Shown here piece by piece: positions 47,901 to 58,199 of a stretch of 64,000 nt of DNA. The stretch spans positions 1,240,001-1,304,000 of the forward strand of contig CADCXA010000021.1 in the NCBI GenBank assembly GCA_902806565.1. The letters run 5' to 3'. The notes under the pieces were generated by a model. It did no database searches and was not told where the DNA came from. It saw only the letters and a list, made by a program, of their open reading frames with translations. Position numbers and translations under genes: made by a program. Each line of letters begins with the position of its first letter. Position 1 is the stretch's first letter. This DNA is from Hypoxylon rubiginosum (lineage: Eukaryota > Ascomycota > Sordariomycetes > Xylariales > Hypoxylaceae).

Positions 47901-50900
47901 CCTACATACATAACCTATTGGGGGAGGTACCTATCTCACTCTCGGAGCCGTTGAAAAAAAACTTACAGACCGGTGCAACATGACTGTCATATTTAACTCG
48001 GGCTTTGTACTGGCGGCTACGGCACCGAAGCAAAGAAAAGACCAGGGGCCTCCCCTTGTTCGAAAAGGGGGGGCAAAGTTAAGTGGAAAAGACAGGGCTG
48101 CAGTAGCTCGCGATTTGAGAGGTAGGGCCCCGAAGGTGATCTGAGAGCGCATTAAGCATGAACAAAAAGAGGTTCCCCACCCATTAAGCTTACCTTGGAA
48201 TTGACGCGTAGGTCAGAGCTTTTTTTCTTTCCTTTTTTATCTGTTTATTCGTCTTTGTCTGTTATTTCGTCATCCATTCTATAAGTTAAACAGACAAAAG
48301 AGATATAATTCTAGAAACGGAGATAGAAAGAATAGAGATGGACACGGAGAGTCAGAAGAGAAAGCCGGTCAAGAACTGTAAAAATCCGAACTGCCGATAC
48401 AGAATAGTAGGTCAGAAATGGTCAGATTATTGCCTGTCGCGAACCCGACGCTCTGGATCCGAGGTCTTAGAGCTTATGCCTTGCTGACACGATACTGTAG
48501 CATAGCATAGCATACTGGCAGACTGGGTAGCATGGCATGGCATGGTACGGCATACCTAGGTAGCAGCGGGAGAGAGAGAGCGGTCAAGGCAAACCCCAGG
48601 GGCAGAAATCTCGGGGAGAGAGGGGGGAAAAGAAAATGGGTTAAAATGTCATCCGCGAAATTACATGCGTATGCCCTACTGTATTTGTCACTGGTCGAAA
48701 GTGCCTATCACTGACAGGGAGGGTAAGGCCTACAAGGTATTGTACCTACCTGGCCCTAGGTAAGGTAAGGTAAGGTAGGCTTAAGTAGGCTGATAGGTAT
48801 TCCGTATATGATGAACACCAGGATGCTAAAATCTTATCCCGTCTGCCCCATACGCACATACCTTAGACAGTTCCATGCATACCCATACCCAAAAGGTCCC
48901 CTAGTTACCGTAATCTGACATGCCTGAACCTTTGCTTGCGTCGAAAAGCCGGCACTAAACCCGCGATCCGCATGAACCTGGAGAGATTTCCGTCCGTAAG
49001 CCATCGCGTCCCCTCCCCAGCTACCGATCATCAGGGCCGCGGGTAGATAATCAGTAGGTAGTGTGCTATGTTTCAATTAACCTCTTCGTGTTTGATGTAA
49101 ACAAACTTGTTCCGGCTGGAGTTGCAATTGTCATAATATGCTCGTTACGGCTGAGGCTCTCCATCTTAGGTACGTATGCAGGTCTGACCAATTTGTCAAT
49201 GTCAAAAGTCCCTCTACCCCCCGCCGGTAGATAACCCACCTATCCCCGCCTGGCAGAGAGATTTCGAATCGTCGTGGGCTGTCCCCGCGGTGTTACATTA
49301 GCAGGACGCCAATCCCAAAGATCCGGGAGCGGAGTCCATGCAAGCCCGACAAGGACGCGGCCCCCGAGTTCGCCGTTTCCTACATTAGCTCGGAATTCCG
49401 AGCCGGGGAGTCCCCGGCGAAGGCTCCTGAAGAAGGGTGGGTACCCATTGCTTGCGTGTTCTTGCGGTTCCTTGTGCGACGTAGATATTTTCAACCATTG
49501 CCGTCTAGTGACACTAGGTCAATCTCCGCGACTCCGAGAGAAGAAGGCTCGAGTGTTCTAAGAACATTATCGATGTTTCAGAGATTTTAGATGTCTCAAA
49601 TGTCTTAGATGGGCATGTGGACTCTAGTCCTAGCGGTATCGTACATGGTATACTCACGATCCTCGATAGAATTATCGTCGTCGAGTTAGCGTCCCGGTAT
49701 AAGCAACGGCCTGGCAACCTGGTGGAGTCTGGAGAACTGGCACTAGGCGATAGACCCCCTGGGTTTCCCCTCACTCCGAGGCAAACATCGCCGGACATAT
49801 CACGACTTTGGGCATGAACGCCGTTCAAAGCCTCTTTCCCTGATTATCGAAACGCGAGGAGAGGAGATATGTGTTTGCTTGATGAAACCCAATAGTACTG
49901 AAAATAGTGTAAGATAGATAGTACCCGCATGGGGAATCATCGCGAAACTCATGCCCGCGCGCGTCTTCTCATTTTGAACAATATGGAGATCTGCAAAGCG
50001 AATAGATCTGAATAGATGTCCTAGCAAGGCACGAGACCGGGCATGCGGGCCTGCCAGAAGTTAGTGGACACCGAATAGCAAGTTATATTCGAGAAGGCGA
50101 AGAACTCATAGACCAGTAGCGTAGGGCTAATGATGATAGTATGAGAGAGCGGGAACTAGTGCTGGCTGGACGGCGACTCCTGGGGCGATAGAGTGTAGGC
50201 CACAATACGAGATCTCGCGATCGAAAGGAGTCGAATCCGAAGAAGCATAGATGCCAAGCATAATATAATGGTTCGGAAGAGAAGGACTCGAACGTCCTAT
50301 GGACCGGCAGATCGCAATCTTCAACGTCATTGAGGAATCTCACTAGCGGTAAAGCCCAAGTATAAGAGCTCATCCCTTGCGTCGTCCCAGGACGAATGTG
50401 AAGAGCGAGCTGGACCCGGGCAGTATATGTATCACGGCGTAGGTGCCGATCCGGTACGAGGAAAAGGCTGATCAGGCAAGGGAGAAAGAATGCGCATCGT
50501 CCTTTTAATCGTCGCACATACTTTGGAGTAGTAGTACTTGCGCGTCCTTCCCCCCCATGCTCCCGGTTTTGAAGATATTTTAAGACATTCCCGAACAGCC
50601 CTTAAGTAGGGGAGTCCTTGCTATAAAAAGGACGAAGCAGCCAGCAACGCCAGCAAGCCACGCAGAACGCAATGTTCATGTGCATATGTATTGCAGATCT
50701 TTACTATCCCCGCCATTCTGGAAAGAAAAAATAAATCAAATGAGAAGCTCTGGCCACCGCTTGTCCCAGCCGCCGGGGGTGATACCAGGCCTTCAGATAG
50801 GCCCAGCGAGACACGTGGAAATTTGAAATGCACCGGTGGCGGAGCGCTAGCGGCGTGGTAATACGTTAACTTTGACCTCCCTCAAGCTTGCGACGGGGAC

Positions 50901-51808
50901 CCTTGGGCAAGGACATGCCTTGCTCGCTTTAGCCTCTACCCAACCATTGTGAGACAAGAGGCTAGGAGGTGGTAGGTACGTAGAGGAACACTTGGTGATG
51001 GTACATTGTATAGCAAGAAAGCTATGGAGGTCCACGTCGTGTTCGCCCACGCACTGTGCGTCTTGTAGACGGTACAATGGAGTGACTTCGCTGGCAAAAT
51101 ATAGCGTCGATGCGATGTCATTGTATCGTAACCTATACCTTCATTAAGTTCGCATCTGGCGCGGAAGATTTAAGTGCTGAAGGAAATCGAAGTGTGCGCT
51201 TATGAATTACGTGAATTCTGTGAATTACATAATCAGGTAGGATTCCCACCTCTATGTTTTCCTAGGTACATAGCTGTCTTATCGATAAACTGTTATCGAA
51301 TAGGCTTTGATGGATACGCTATTGATAATCCGGAAGCTGCGCATTCCAACATTGGCACGTGTCCTCAAGCCAGTCCAGATTCTGCCAAGGGCTGGGGAAT
51401 ACAAGAATGTTTATCGGCCAGCTGGCATTTGATACGGAGTGTGCCCTGTGTGCTGGAGCGCGCTGTTAGTGCACAGAGTAACTCTAGATCGCCAGTTCGT
51501 CCCAAGTGCCAAAATGCCAAAACATTCTGGCTAATGACAGCATAGCAAATCGATCGCATGAGCATCCTCATGATTCGCGTTTTGACTTTCGGAATTCGTT
51601 TTGTTTATTGGCTTCAGCTTTGAGTAGTTACAGGGTTATTCCGTCTCAAGTTTCAGCTGTAGATCTTTTTTTTTCTTCTCTTCTATTTTCTTACCTTTTA
51701 ACCCGTAAGAAACTTTTGCTCTTCTCCTTATACCGACTACCGACTACCGAAACGCCGGAAACCCCTACCAGGCCAAATTCTGCGGCTCGCCGTTGGTTTT
51801 CTATACAC
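44975..51808. other. 6.8 kb region without a convincing gene
   Basis: Downstream of the SANT-like gene and upstream of EDEM. Short repeats near 48500-48560 (GCATG units) and 48756-48778 (AAGGT units), and several CCTAGGTA motifs. The last 200 bases are CT-rich (TTTTTTTTTCTTCTCTTC near 51667), typical of a fungal leader. Frames seen are short or lack ATG starts. No RNA gene is supported. Confidence 0.5.
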
Positions 51809-54800
51809 ATGCCTTCTTCTGCATTCTCCTGCCGGTAATGCCCTTGCTAGGCATGGGCTGTTGGATGTTGGCGCCCTCGCACAAGTCAACGTACAATGGC
51901 CCCTTCACTTCTACACATAGATTGATCGTTCTATTCTCCATATCGGTATTGGTATCATCATGGCTAGGCGTAGTAGGGGCGATGCGTCCCAGTCGCATCG
52001 CCGAGCTGAGGCGGGACACGGTCGACATGTTCTATCACGGGTTCGATAATTATATGAGTATTGCATTTCCCGAAGACGAGGTATGGATTACCATTCGCAA
52101 CCACAAGCCCATTTGAAAAAGAAAAGAAGAAAAGTAGATTCGAACTTGATTTTGTGCATTAGCTTATACATAATGTTTTATAGTTACGGCCCGTTTCCTG
52201 CACGCCGTTAACTCGAGATCCCCTCAACCCAAGAAACATTGCGCTGAATGACGTCCTCGGGAACTATTCCCTAACCCTCATCGATAGCCTCTCGTCCCTC
52301 GCCATCATCGCATCTGCGCCGCCCGACAGTCAAGATACGGGGCCCAAAGCCTTGAGCGATTTCCAGGATGGTGTTGCTGCGTTGGTTGCGCAGTACGGGG
52401 ATGGCCGGCCCGGCCCGTCCGGTCAGGGTGCGCGTGGTCGTGGGTTTGACGTGGACAGCAAAGTCCAGGTCTTCGAAACAGTGATAAGGGGCGTTGGTGG
52501 ACTGCTTAGCGCCCATTTGTTCGCTGTTGGAGAGTTGCCCATCTCGGGCTACGACCCGCGCAGGTCGAATGTCGATGACGACGATATCGAGAAGCATCCC
52601 ATCCCTTGGCCGAACGGCTTCAAATACGATGGGCAGTTGCTACGACTTGCCTTGGACCTCGCTCAACGCCTGCTTCCGGCTTTCTATACCCAGACCGGGC
52701 TGCCCTACCCACGTGTCAATCTGCGCTTCGGAATACCGTTTTACCTGAACTCACCACTCCACGGGAATGCCAACGTAGATCCGAAACCAGCCGAAGACTC
52801 GCCCGAAATTACAGAAACGTGTAGTGCTGGTGCAGGCAGTTTGGTACTTGAGTTCACTGTGTTGAGTCGTCTTACTGGAGATCCGCGGTTCGAACAAGCG
52901 GCCAAGAGGGCTTTCTGGGCTGTCTGGTCAAGAAGAAGTAACATTGGCCTTATTGGGGCTGGCGTAGATGCTGAGGAAGGACACTGGATTGGCGGATTCT
53001 CGGGGATCGGGGCGGGCATTGATAGCTTCTTCGAGTACGCTCTGAAGACTCATATCTTGCTGTCGGGTCAGGAGTTACCCAATCGCACCATCACCCAAGT
53101 CCATGATGGAGACTGGCTTGACCCCAACCAGATCTATCATCCGCTTACAGACGAGGACAACTCTCCCGATTCTTTTCTACAAGCCTGGCAACATGCTCAC
53201 GCCGCGATCAAGCGACATCTCTATTCCGGCCTGCATCACCCACATTACGTGAATGCGCACATGTCAACCGGTTCACCCCAGGCCTACTGGATTGATAGCT
53301 TAGGCGCATACTACTCAGGATTATTAGCTCTCGCTGGTGAACTTGATGAAGCTATTGAGACGCATTTAGTTTATACAGCACTTTGGACACGTTACGCCGC
53401 TCTTCCAGAGCGTTGGTCTGTTCGCGACGGCAATATCGAAGGTGGACTTGGATGGTGGCCCGGCCGGCCAGAGTTCATCGAGTCTACCTACCACTTGTAT
53501 CGTGCTACTCGAGACCCATGGTACCTATATGCTGGCGAAATGGTCCTAAAGGACATCAATAGACGATGCTGGACAAAATGCGGCTGGTCTGGCCTGCAGG
53601 ACGTACGCACAGGAGAGAAGAGTGATCGAATGGAGAGTTTCTTCCTCGGAGAGACTGCTAAGTACATGTATCTTCTATTCGACCCGGATCATCCGCTCAA
53701 CAAATTGGATGCCTCCTACGTATTCACTACGGAAGGACATCCGCTGATTATTCCCCGAAAGAAGAGTCATCGCCAAGCTCGCAAGCAGCAGTCATCAGAA
53801 AAGGCCGTTCAGCCCTCTTTCAGTACCCATTATACGAATACGTGCCCTCGTCCGCCTGTTCTACCCCCATTATCTGGATCTGCCACAGCTGCAAGGCCTG
53901 ACCTCTACAATGCGGCCACACTGATCCGACTTCATCAGATACCCAACATACATAGCGGCTCAGAAGACACGATCGCAAGGCTAGGCGGATCTGAAGCACA
54001 GACAAAACTGTCGGAAAAGCCAAGAGAAAATTATACCTATTTCCCCTGGACGTTACCGCCTTCCATGCTCCCGTTTGATGGAGTCTGCGCCGTGTCAAAG
54101 CAATCTCAGACTACAGTCATCGAGTTTCCGTCTAGCACTCAGCAATCTGTAGGTAGTGCTTTCAATCTCATGTTTGGTGGGCATAACCTCGTCCGTATGG
54201 GCAGCGAAGGCATTGCGATTAATAGTCTCTCTGGCCTGAAGCTCGCCCTTATTGTGGAAGAGCCGCCAGAAACGACGGAACGGGCTTGGAGGGTCTACAG
54301 TATCGGTAACTTGGCTATGGGCCGAGATGAAAAGGTATTCGTCACTCGCGACGTCCTAGAGGACATGTCGGACCCTTTGTTCCATCGCGTTCGCGACTCC
54401 GTCGTCGTCGATCTTCTATTACAAATCGAGGCTCCTCAAGAAACAGTGGGACATAACGCAACATCTATGGATTCAGAACCTTCCTTGGAGACCGCCATCG
54501 AGCTCGAGGAAGCTGTTATTAGTAGTCCCAATTTGTTCAGCTCGTTCCTACATCAGATCACATCCGCACTGCGGGAGCCAGCTGCCACTTTTGAGCCCGA
54601 GCCTGCGCCGAAGCCCAAGTATAGATACGTCGAGATGGCGGCGATCACGCCAGTCGGTGTTGGGGCCGCTCCTCTCCCCGACGTCCGCGAGGCGCCCAAC
54701 CCGACGACCGTCGGCTACATCGAATCGCTATCCTGGCAGCGCATCTACTTCGCCGACCGGGCGTGCGAGGGCAAGCTGCCGGACGCGGCGCCGCGGTCGC

Positions 54801-55189
54801 ACGAGGTGATCGTGATGCGCCGCGGCGGGTGCTCGTTCTCGGAGAAGCTGGCCAACATCCCGTCGTTCGCGCCGAGCCGCGGCTCGCTCCAGCTCGTCGT
54901 CATCGTGTCGGACGGCGTCAAGGAGGCCACCGCCACCGGCATCGACCCGGACGAAGAAGAGGAAGAGCAGGAAGAAGACCCGTGGGGCCTCAACTTCATC
55001 CGGCCGCTGCTCGACGAGCCGCAGAAGACGCCGGCCGGCATCCCGAGGCACCACCCCATCGCCATGCTGATGACGGGCGGCGGCGATGAGGCGTACGAGG
55101 CGCTGAAGACGGCGAGGAGCCTGGGGCTGCGGAGGAGATACCACGTTGAGAGCCAGGGACTGAAGATTAGCAACTTGGTCGTGCTGTGA
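51809..55189 (+). CDS. EDEM-type GH47 alpha-mannosidase with PA domain
   Basis: ER degradation-enhancing mannosidase-like protein (Mnl1/Mnl2, EDEM family), which trims mannose from misfolded glycoproteins and marks them for ER-associated degradation. Exons 51809-51834, 51921-52080 and 52184-55189 give 1063 residues. The tiny first exon (GTAATG donor, CATAG acceptor) creates a proper signal peptide, MPSSAFSCRLIVLFSISVLV, expected for an ER protein; the unspliced alternative would start at 51838. GH47 core, residues about 33-580: RDTVDMFYHGFDNYM, LIDSLSSLAIIA, ETCSAGAGSLVLEF, IGAGIDSFFEYALK, and the calcium-binding TTEGHPL near 577. A Ser-rich linker follows, then a PA domain about 890-1020 (RIYFADRACEG, VIVMRRGGCSFSEKLANI) with an acidic insertion, as in EDEM3-like proteins. 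There is no C-terminal membrane helix. The last 600 bases are much more GC-rich. Confidence 0.93.
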
Positions 55190-55747
55190 TGTGAATGCGA
55201 ATGTGATAGGTTAGATAAGTACATTGTAGGAGAGGTAATACCGCGGATATGTCGGTACGAAAAGTAGTTACGATCGTTGGACAAGCGAGAAAAGAAAAAG
55301 TGGCAACATTACACATAAAATGGCGCAAGCGATGATATTACGTTGTACGTGTCAGGTTAGAAGAGAAGAAAGAAAAGGTAGGTTACGAGTGTACATAGTG
55401 TTAGAGGGCGATATCAAGGAATTGCCGTCACGCCTCTTCTTACTCTCGTTTCCATGTTGCCCATTGTTCATCTCTTGAGCAATACAGGCCTCAAGCCCAA
55501 TGGATTATAACGGACTCGTGTCTAACAGAGTGTCTACCTGCGAGACCGAAAAGGCCAACCTACTGGAACTTGTATGACCGTTGGCTAGAAGGTAGCTCAG
55601 GCGTGCCGCGAGAATAGGTAACGCAACTGTCAAACGACGGACTGCCCAGATAACCTAGAGGCTTGTGCATCGTCAAAAGGTATGAACAGAACGATATCAA
55701 AAAGATATAAAAAGTTGCGGTATAAGAGGAATCTAACCTCTTAATGA
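55190..55747. other. 3' flank of the EDEM gene
   Basis: Intergenic DNA up to the tRNA gene. Purine-rich short stretches, no coding frame supported. Confidence 0.5.
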
Positions 55748-55819
55748 TGGACTCGCGGGGAATCGAACCCCGGACCACTCCCATGCTAAGGGAGTATTAT
55801 ACCACTAAACCACAAGCCC
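55748..55819 (-). tRNA. tRNA-Ala (anticodon AGC)
   Basis: Minus-strand cloverleaf of 72 bases. The acceptor arms GGGCTTG and CGAGTCC pair with two G-U pairs; the discriminator is A. The D arm is TGGTTTAGTGGTATAATA (A box). The anticodon stem CTCCC/GGGAG closes loop TTAGCAT, with anticodon AGC in the centre. The T arm is CGGGG-TTCGATT-CCCCG (B box). No intron, and CCA is not encoded, as expected for a eukaryote. Beyond the 3' end a T-rich terminator is not obvious within ten bases. Confidence 0.95.
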
Positions 55820-57308
55820 GTAACCTGAACTGGGCGCCCACAAGGGTGCTTCTAATTGGTTGATGATAGTATGCTGCTTAAACTACGTATATAGCTATCA
55901 TGCACATCTAGGTACACTCGCTACTCTAACTGACACAGCTTGAGTCTACGCATAGTAATATAATGGATCTTTTTGAACGACCGTGTTTTGGTTCCTACGA
56001 GTTGAGTTTATGCGCCATTGGGGTTTCCCCCTCCCTTTGCTACGTAAGTAAATTTCACTCTATGTGAGACGTGTGGAAGATTTTTGCCGACGGGACATTC
56101 TAACTGCCATTTTAGACAGTAAGTTGATAAGGTTGATGGTGGTGTCAACGTCGAGAATAATAGAGTGGTGGAAGTTCTAGGCTGGACCGACTGTTGGGAC
56201 GGACTTACTCACCCGTGGAAGAAGAACTGCTCCTAATATCGAGCTCTTTTACATTTAGTAAGCTATGGGAACCATCGCGAGTCAAATCGGGTCACCAAAG
56301 AGAAACCCTTAATAGAGCTCGCTGATAGAACTCAACCCTCCACTGAGTCTAGAAGCCCGGAAGTACATGCCTCACTTAGACGGATCATGGCTCTGAACAT
56401 TCTCGGGACTTTGGTCTTCATAGGCTAGGTAACCTCGAGATGCGGCTAATGCGACCTATCACGAAGTCAAAGGCGATTATGCATTGCACGAATCATCAAA
56501 GACACCAAGACCTCGTAATGTTACGTGGGCAGGTTAGCTCCTCGGGTATCCGAATGATGTGTAGCGGACCCTACCTATTTATATCGCAGAAAGCTTTATC
56601 GCACCTATGCTTGAAAGAGCCGATGACTCGTTTCGGGCGGCATTACGGGAGATACGAATCCGCACCGCTATTGTATATAGGTGTTGAGATAAAACTCCAC
56701 TGCCGGTTATAAGTTATCATGAGTCGAAGCGACCTGCAGAAGTCGTGGGAGATAGGAAACCTAATATGGTTTTTGGCCGATTCCAACTCGGAATCCGGAC
56801 TCGGTGCTTACTAGAGATGATATCGCAATCCATTGCGAGGGTGACATACCATAGGAGAGATCGGCCGAAGCCGCACGTGGCCTAGAAAGGTGATAACTTA
56901 CAAAATATTAAAAAGGAAAAAAGAAAAAAAGCCCGTGGCTGCTTACATACATGCTCTGGAGCTTTCAGTCCGAAAGGTAGTTAGCTTGACCTTGAGCTGT
57001 TGACGGTGAGGAGAAAGAATTGGCTGCGATAAGAAGGTGATGTGATTAGAGGCGCGAACGTGCGATATCACTCCTAGGCTTGCATAATCAGACAGCCGCA
57101 TTTGCTGTCAGTGCAGAATGCAGATACGAGAAAATAGCACGGGATAGCTCCACGCTATATTCGCTTGGGCTCGGCGGTATTAAGACTCGCCCGGCCCAAG
57201 TTGCCGGAGCCATTATCTCACCATCTAGTAGGCTAATGAACCTCATCATCTCGTAGCGGGTGTCAATAGCTCGTCAACAAGTCCCGGAGGGAATTTAAAA
57301 AGATCAAA
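55820..57308. other. Intergenic region right of the tRNA
   Basis: About 1.5 kb. No supported gene. Short plus-strand frames around 56440-56712 lack coding character. An A-rich stretch lies near 56910-56930. Confidence 0.45.
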
Positions 57309-57626
57309 TCAATTAACAGGAATTTGAAACTTTGTAAAGTCGTATTGATGAGCTGCCCAAATAGCAACTCGATAACAATTCTTTGTCCAATTGTTGGGGG
57401 GAGGTAACCTTGGTGTTGTTTTTTCTCGAAGACGGTATGCAACCTCGTCTAAGTCGAGAGACCCCATCCCGCATGTAACGCCACGAACCATAAACTCCGC
57501 CGTATGCAATGCAATGTTTCTCATCCTATCGTCCAGACGCATGTTGTCGATTCCACCACCAAATTGAATATCAAAGCGTCTCGGCCGTCCGATGGCCCCG
57601 CTTCCCAACGCCAAGTGTACCATGCA
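57309..57626 (-). other. Open frame downstream of and overlapping the secreted-protein gene
   Basis: An open frame runs on the minus strand from about 57866 to 57309. Its first usable ATG lies near 57623 (MVHLALGSGAIGRPRRFDIQ) and would give about 105 residues. The text has a believable amino-acid mixture (DDRMRNIALHTAEFMV, NNWTKNCYRVAIWAAHQYDF) but no domain I recognise and no codon bias. It could be a third exon of the neighbouring secreted-protein gene, a separate gene, or chance. Splicing from that gene at GTGAGG (57742) would need an acceptor near 57600, which is weak. Confidence 0.25.
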
Positions 57627-57738
57627 AATGTTTTTAAACCACTGGCAAAAAACGCCGTTATCATATGCTGAAGTTGTTGTTGTTGCTCCGGTGGGTGCTC
57701 CTCCGCAAGAGAGTGAGAGAACACCCGTTCTCGCTTCC

Positions 57739-58018
57739 TCACCGTCTCTCGTTGTAGCGAACTGCTGAGCTGAGCGGCTTCTCTTCTTGTCCCATGGCGA
57801 CGACAACCGTGTTCTTGCAGACTCCGTAGCTACAGCACTCTTCGGCCGGCATCGCTCCGTTGAGTATCAGATCTCGCTTTGACTAAGTTAGAAATGTGTT
57901 AGTAACAGCAGTAACAAAGAGCTTTTGTATAGAGACATACGTCTGGGCAGCGGATAGGAGACGCTGCTCCTAATATTGAAAAGGCCAAAATGGCCGGTAA
58001 TATGAAGTTGAATTGCAT
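57739..58018 (-). CDS. Small secreted cysteine-containing protein
   Basis: Found only by splicing: exon 58018-57941 (26 codons) and exon 57882-57739, joined in phase 0 over a 58-base intron with a GTATGT donor, a perfect TACTAAC branch point and CTTAG acceptor. The 73-residue product starts MQFNFILPAILAFSILGAAS, a textbook signal peptide, probably cleaved after Ala19 or nearby. The mature part is about 54 residues with four cysteines (Cys24, a Cys pair at 42-43, Cys48) in the text RCPD and AEECCSYGVCKNTVVVAMG, which could form two disulfides. The C-terminus is polar and basic (SAVRYNERR). A TATA box, TATAAAAG on the minus strand, lies at 58192-58199, about 175 bases upstream. Size, secretion and cysteines fit a candidate effector or surface protein, but the function is unknown. 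A third exon in the frame below cannot be excluded. Confidence 0.65.
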
Positions 58019-58191
58019 CTTCGACGGTCTCGAGACGCTAGGTATGGTTTAGATATACCCAAGCAGGATGCGGGAAGTGATAGGTATATCAGCGAGTCAG
58101 TGGTGTATGGCAGACAGTAGCTGAGCTGAGTGGAGAGGCTGAAGGATCTAAGCAAATTGCGTCGCTGTTTAGAATCCTCCCTTGTCGATCC

Positions 58192-58199
58192 CTTTTATA
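58192..58199 (-). promoter_or_regulatory. TATA box of the small secreted-protein gene
   Basis: TATAAAAG on the minus strand, 174 bases upstream of the ATG at 58018. Such canonical TATA boxes are typical of strongly regulated fungal genes. Assignment is by position only. Confidence 0.5.

Noticed and set aside
50275..50345. Minus-strand sequence with a tRNA B-box look (GTTCGAGTCC)
   Set aside because: The T stem has a mismatch, no acceptor partner for the 3' strand lies 70 bases upstream, and no D arm or A box can be drawn. At most a decayed tRNA fragment.
50083..50517. 144-codon minus-strand frame with a hydrophobic beginning
   Set aside because: Starts at GTG rather than ATG, the internal ATG lacks the hydrophobic part, and no splice model improves it.
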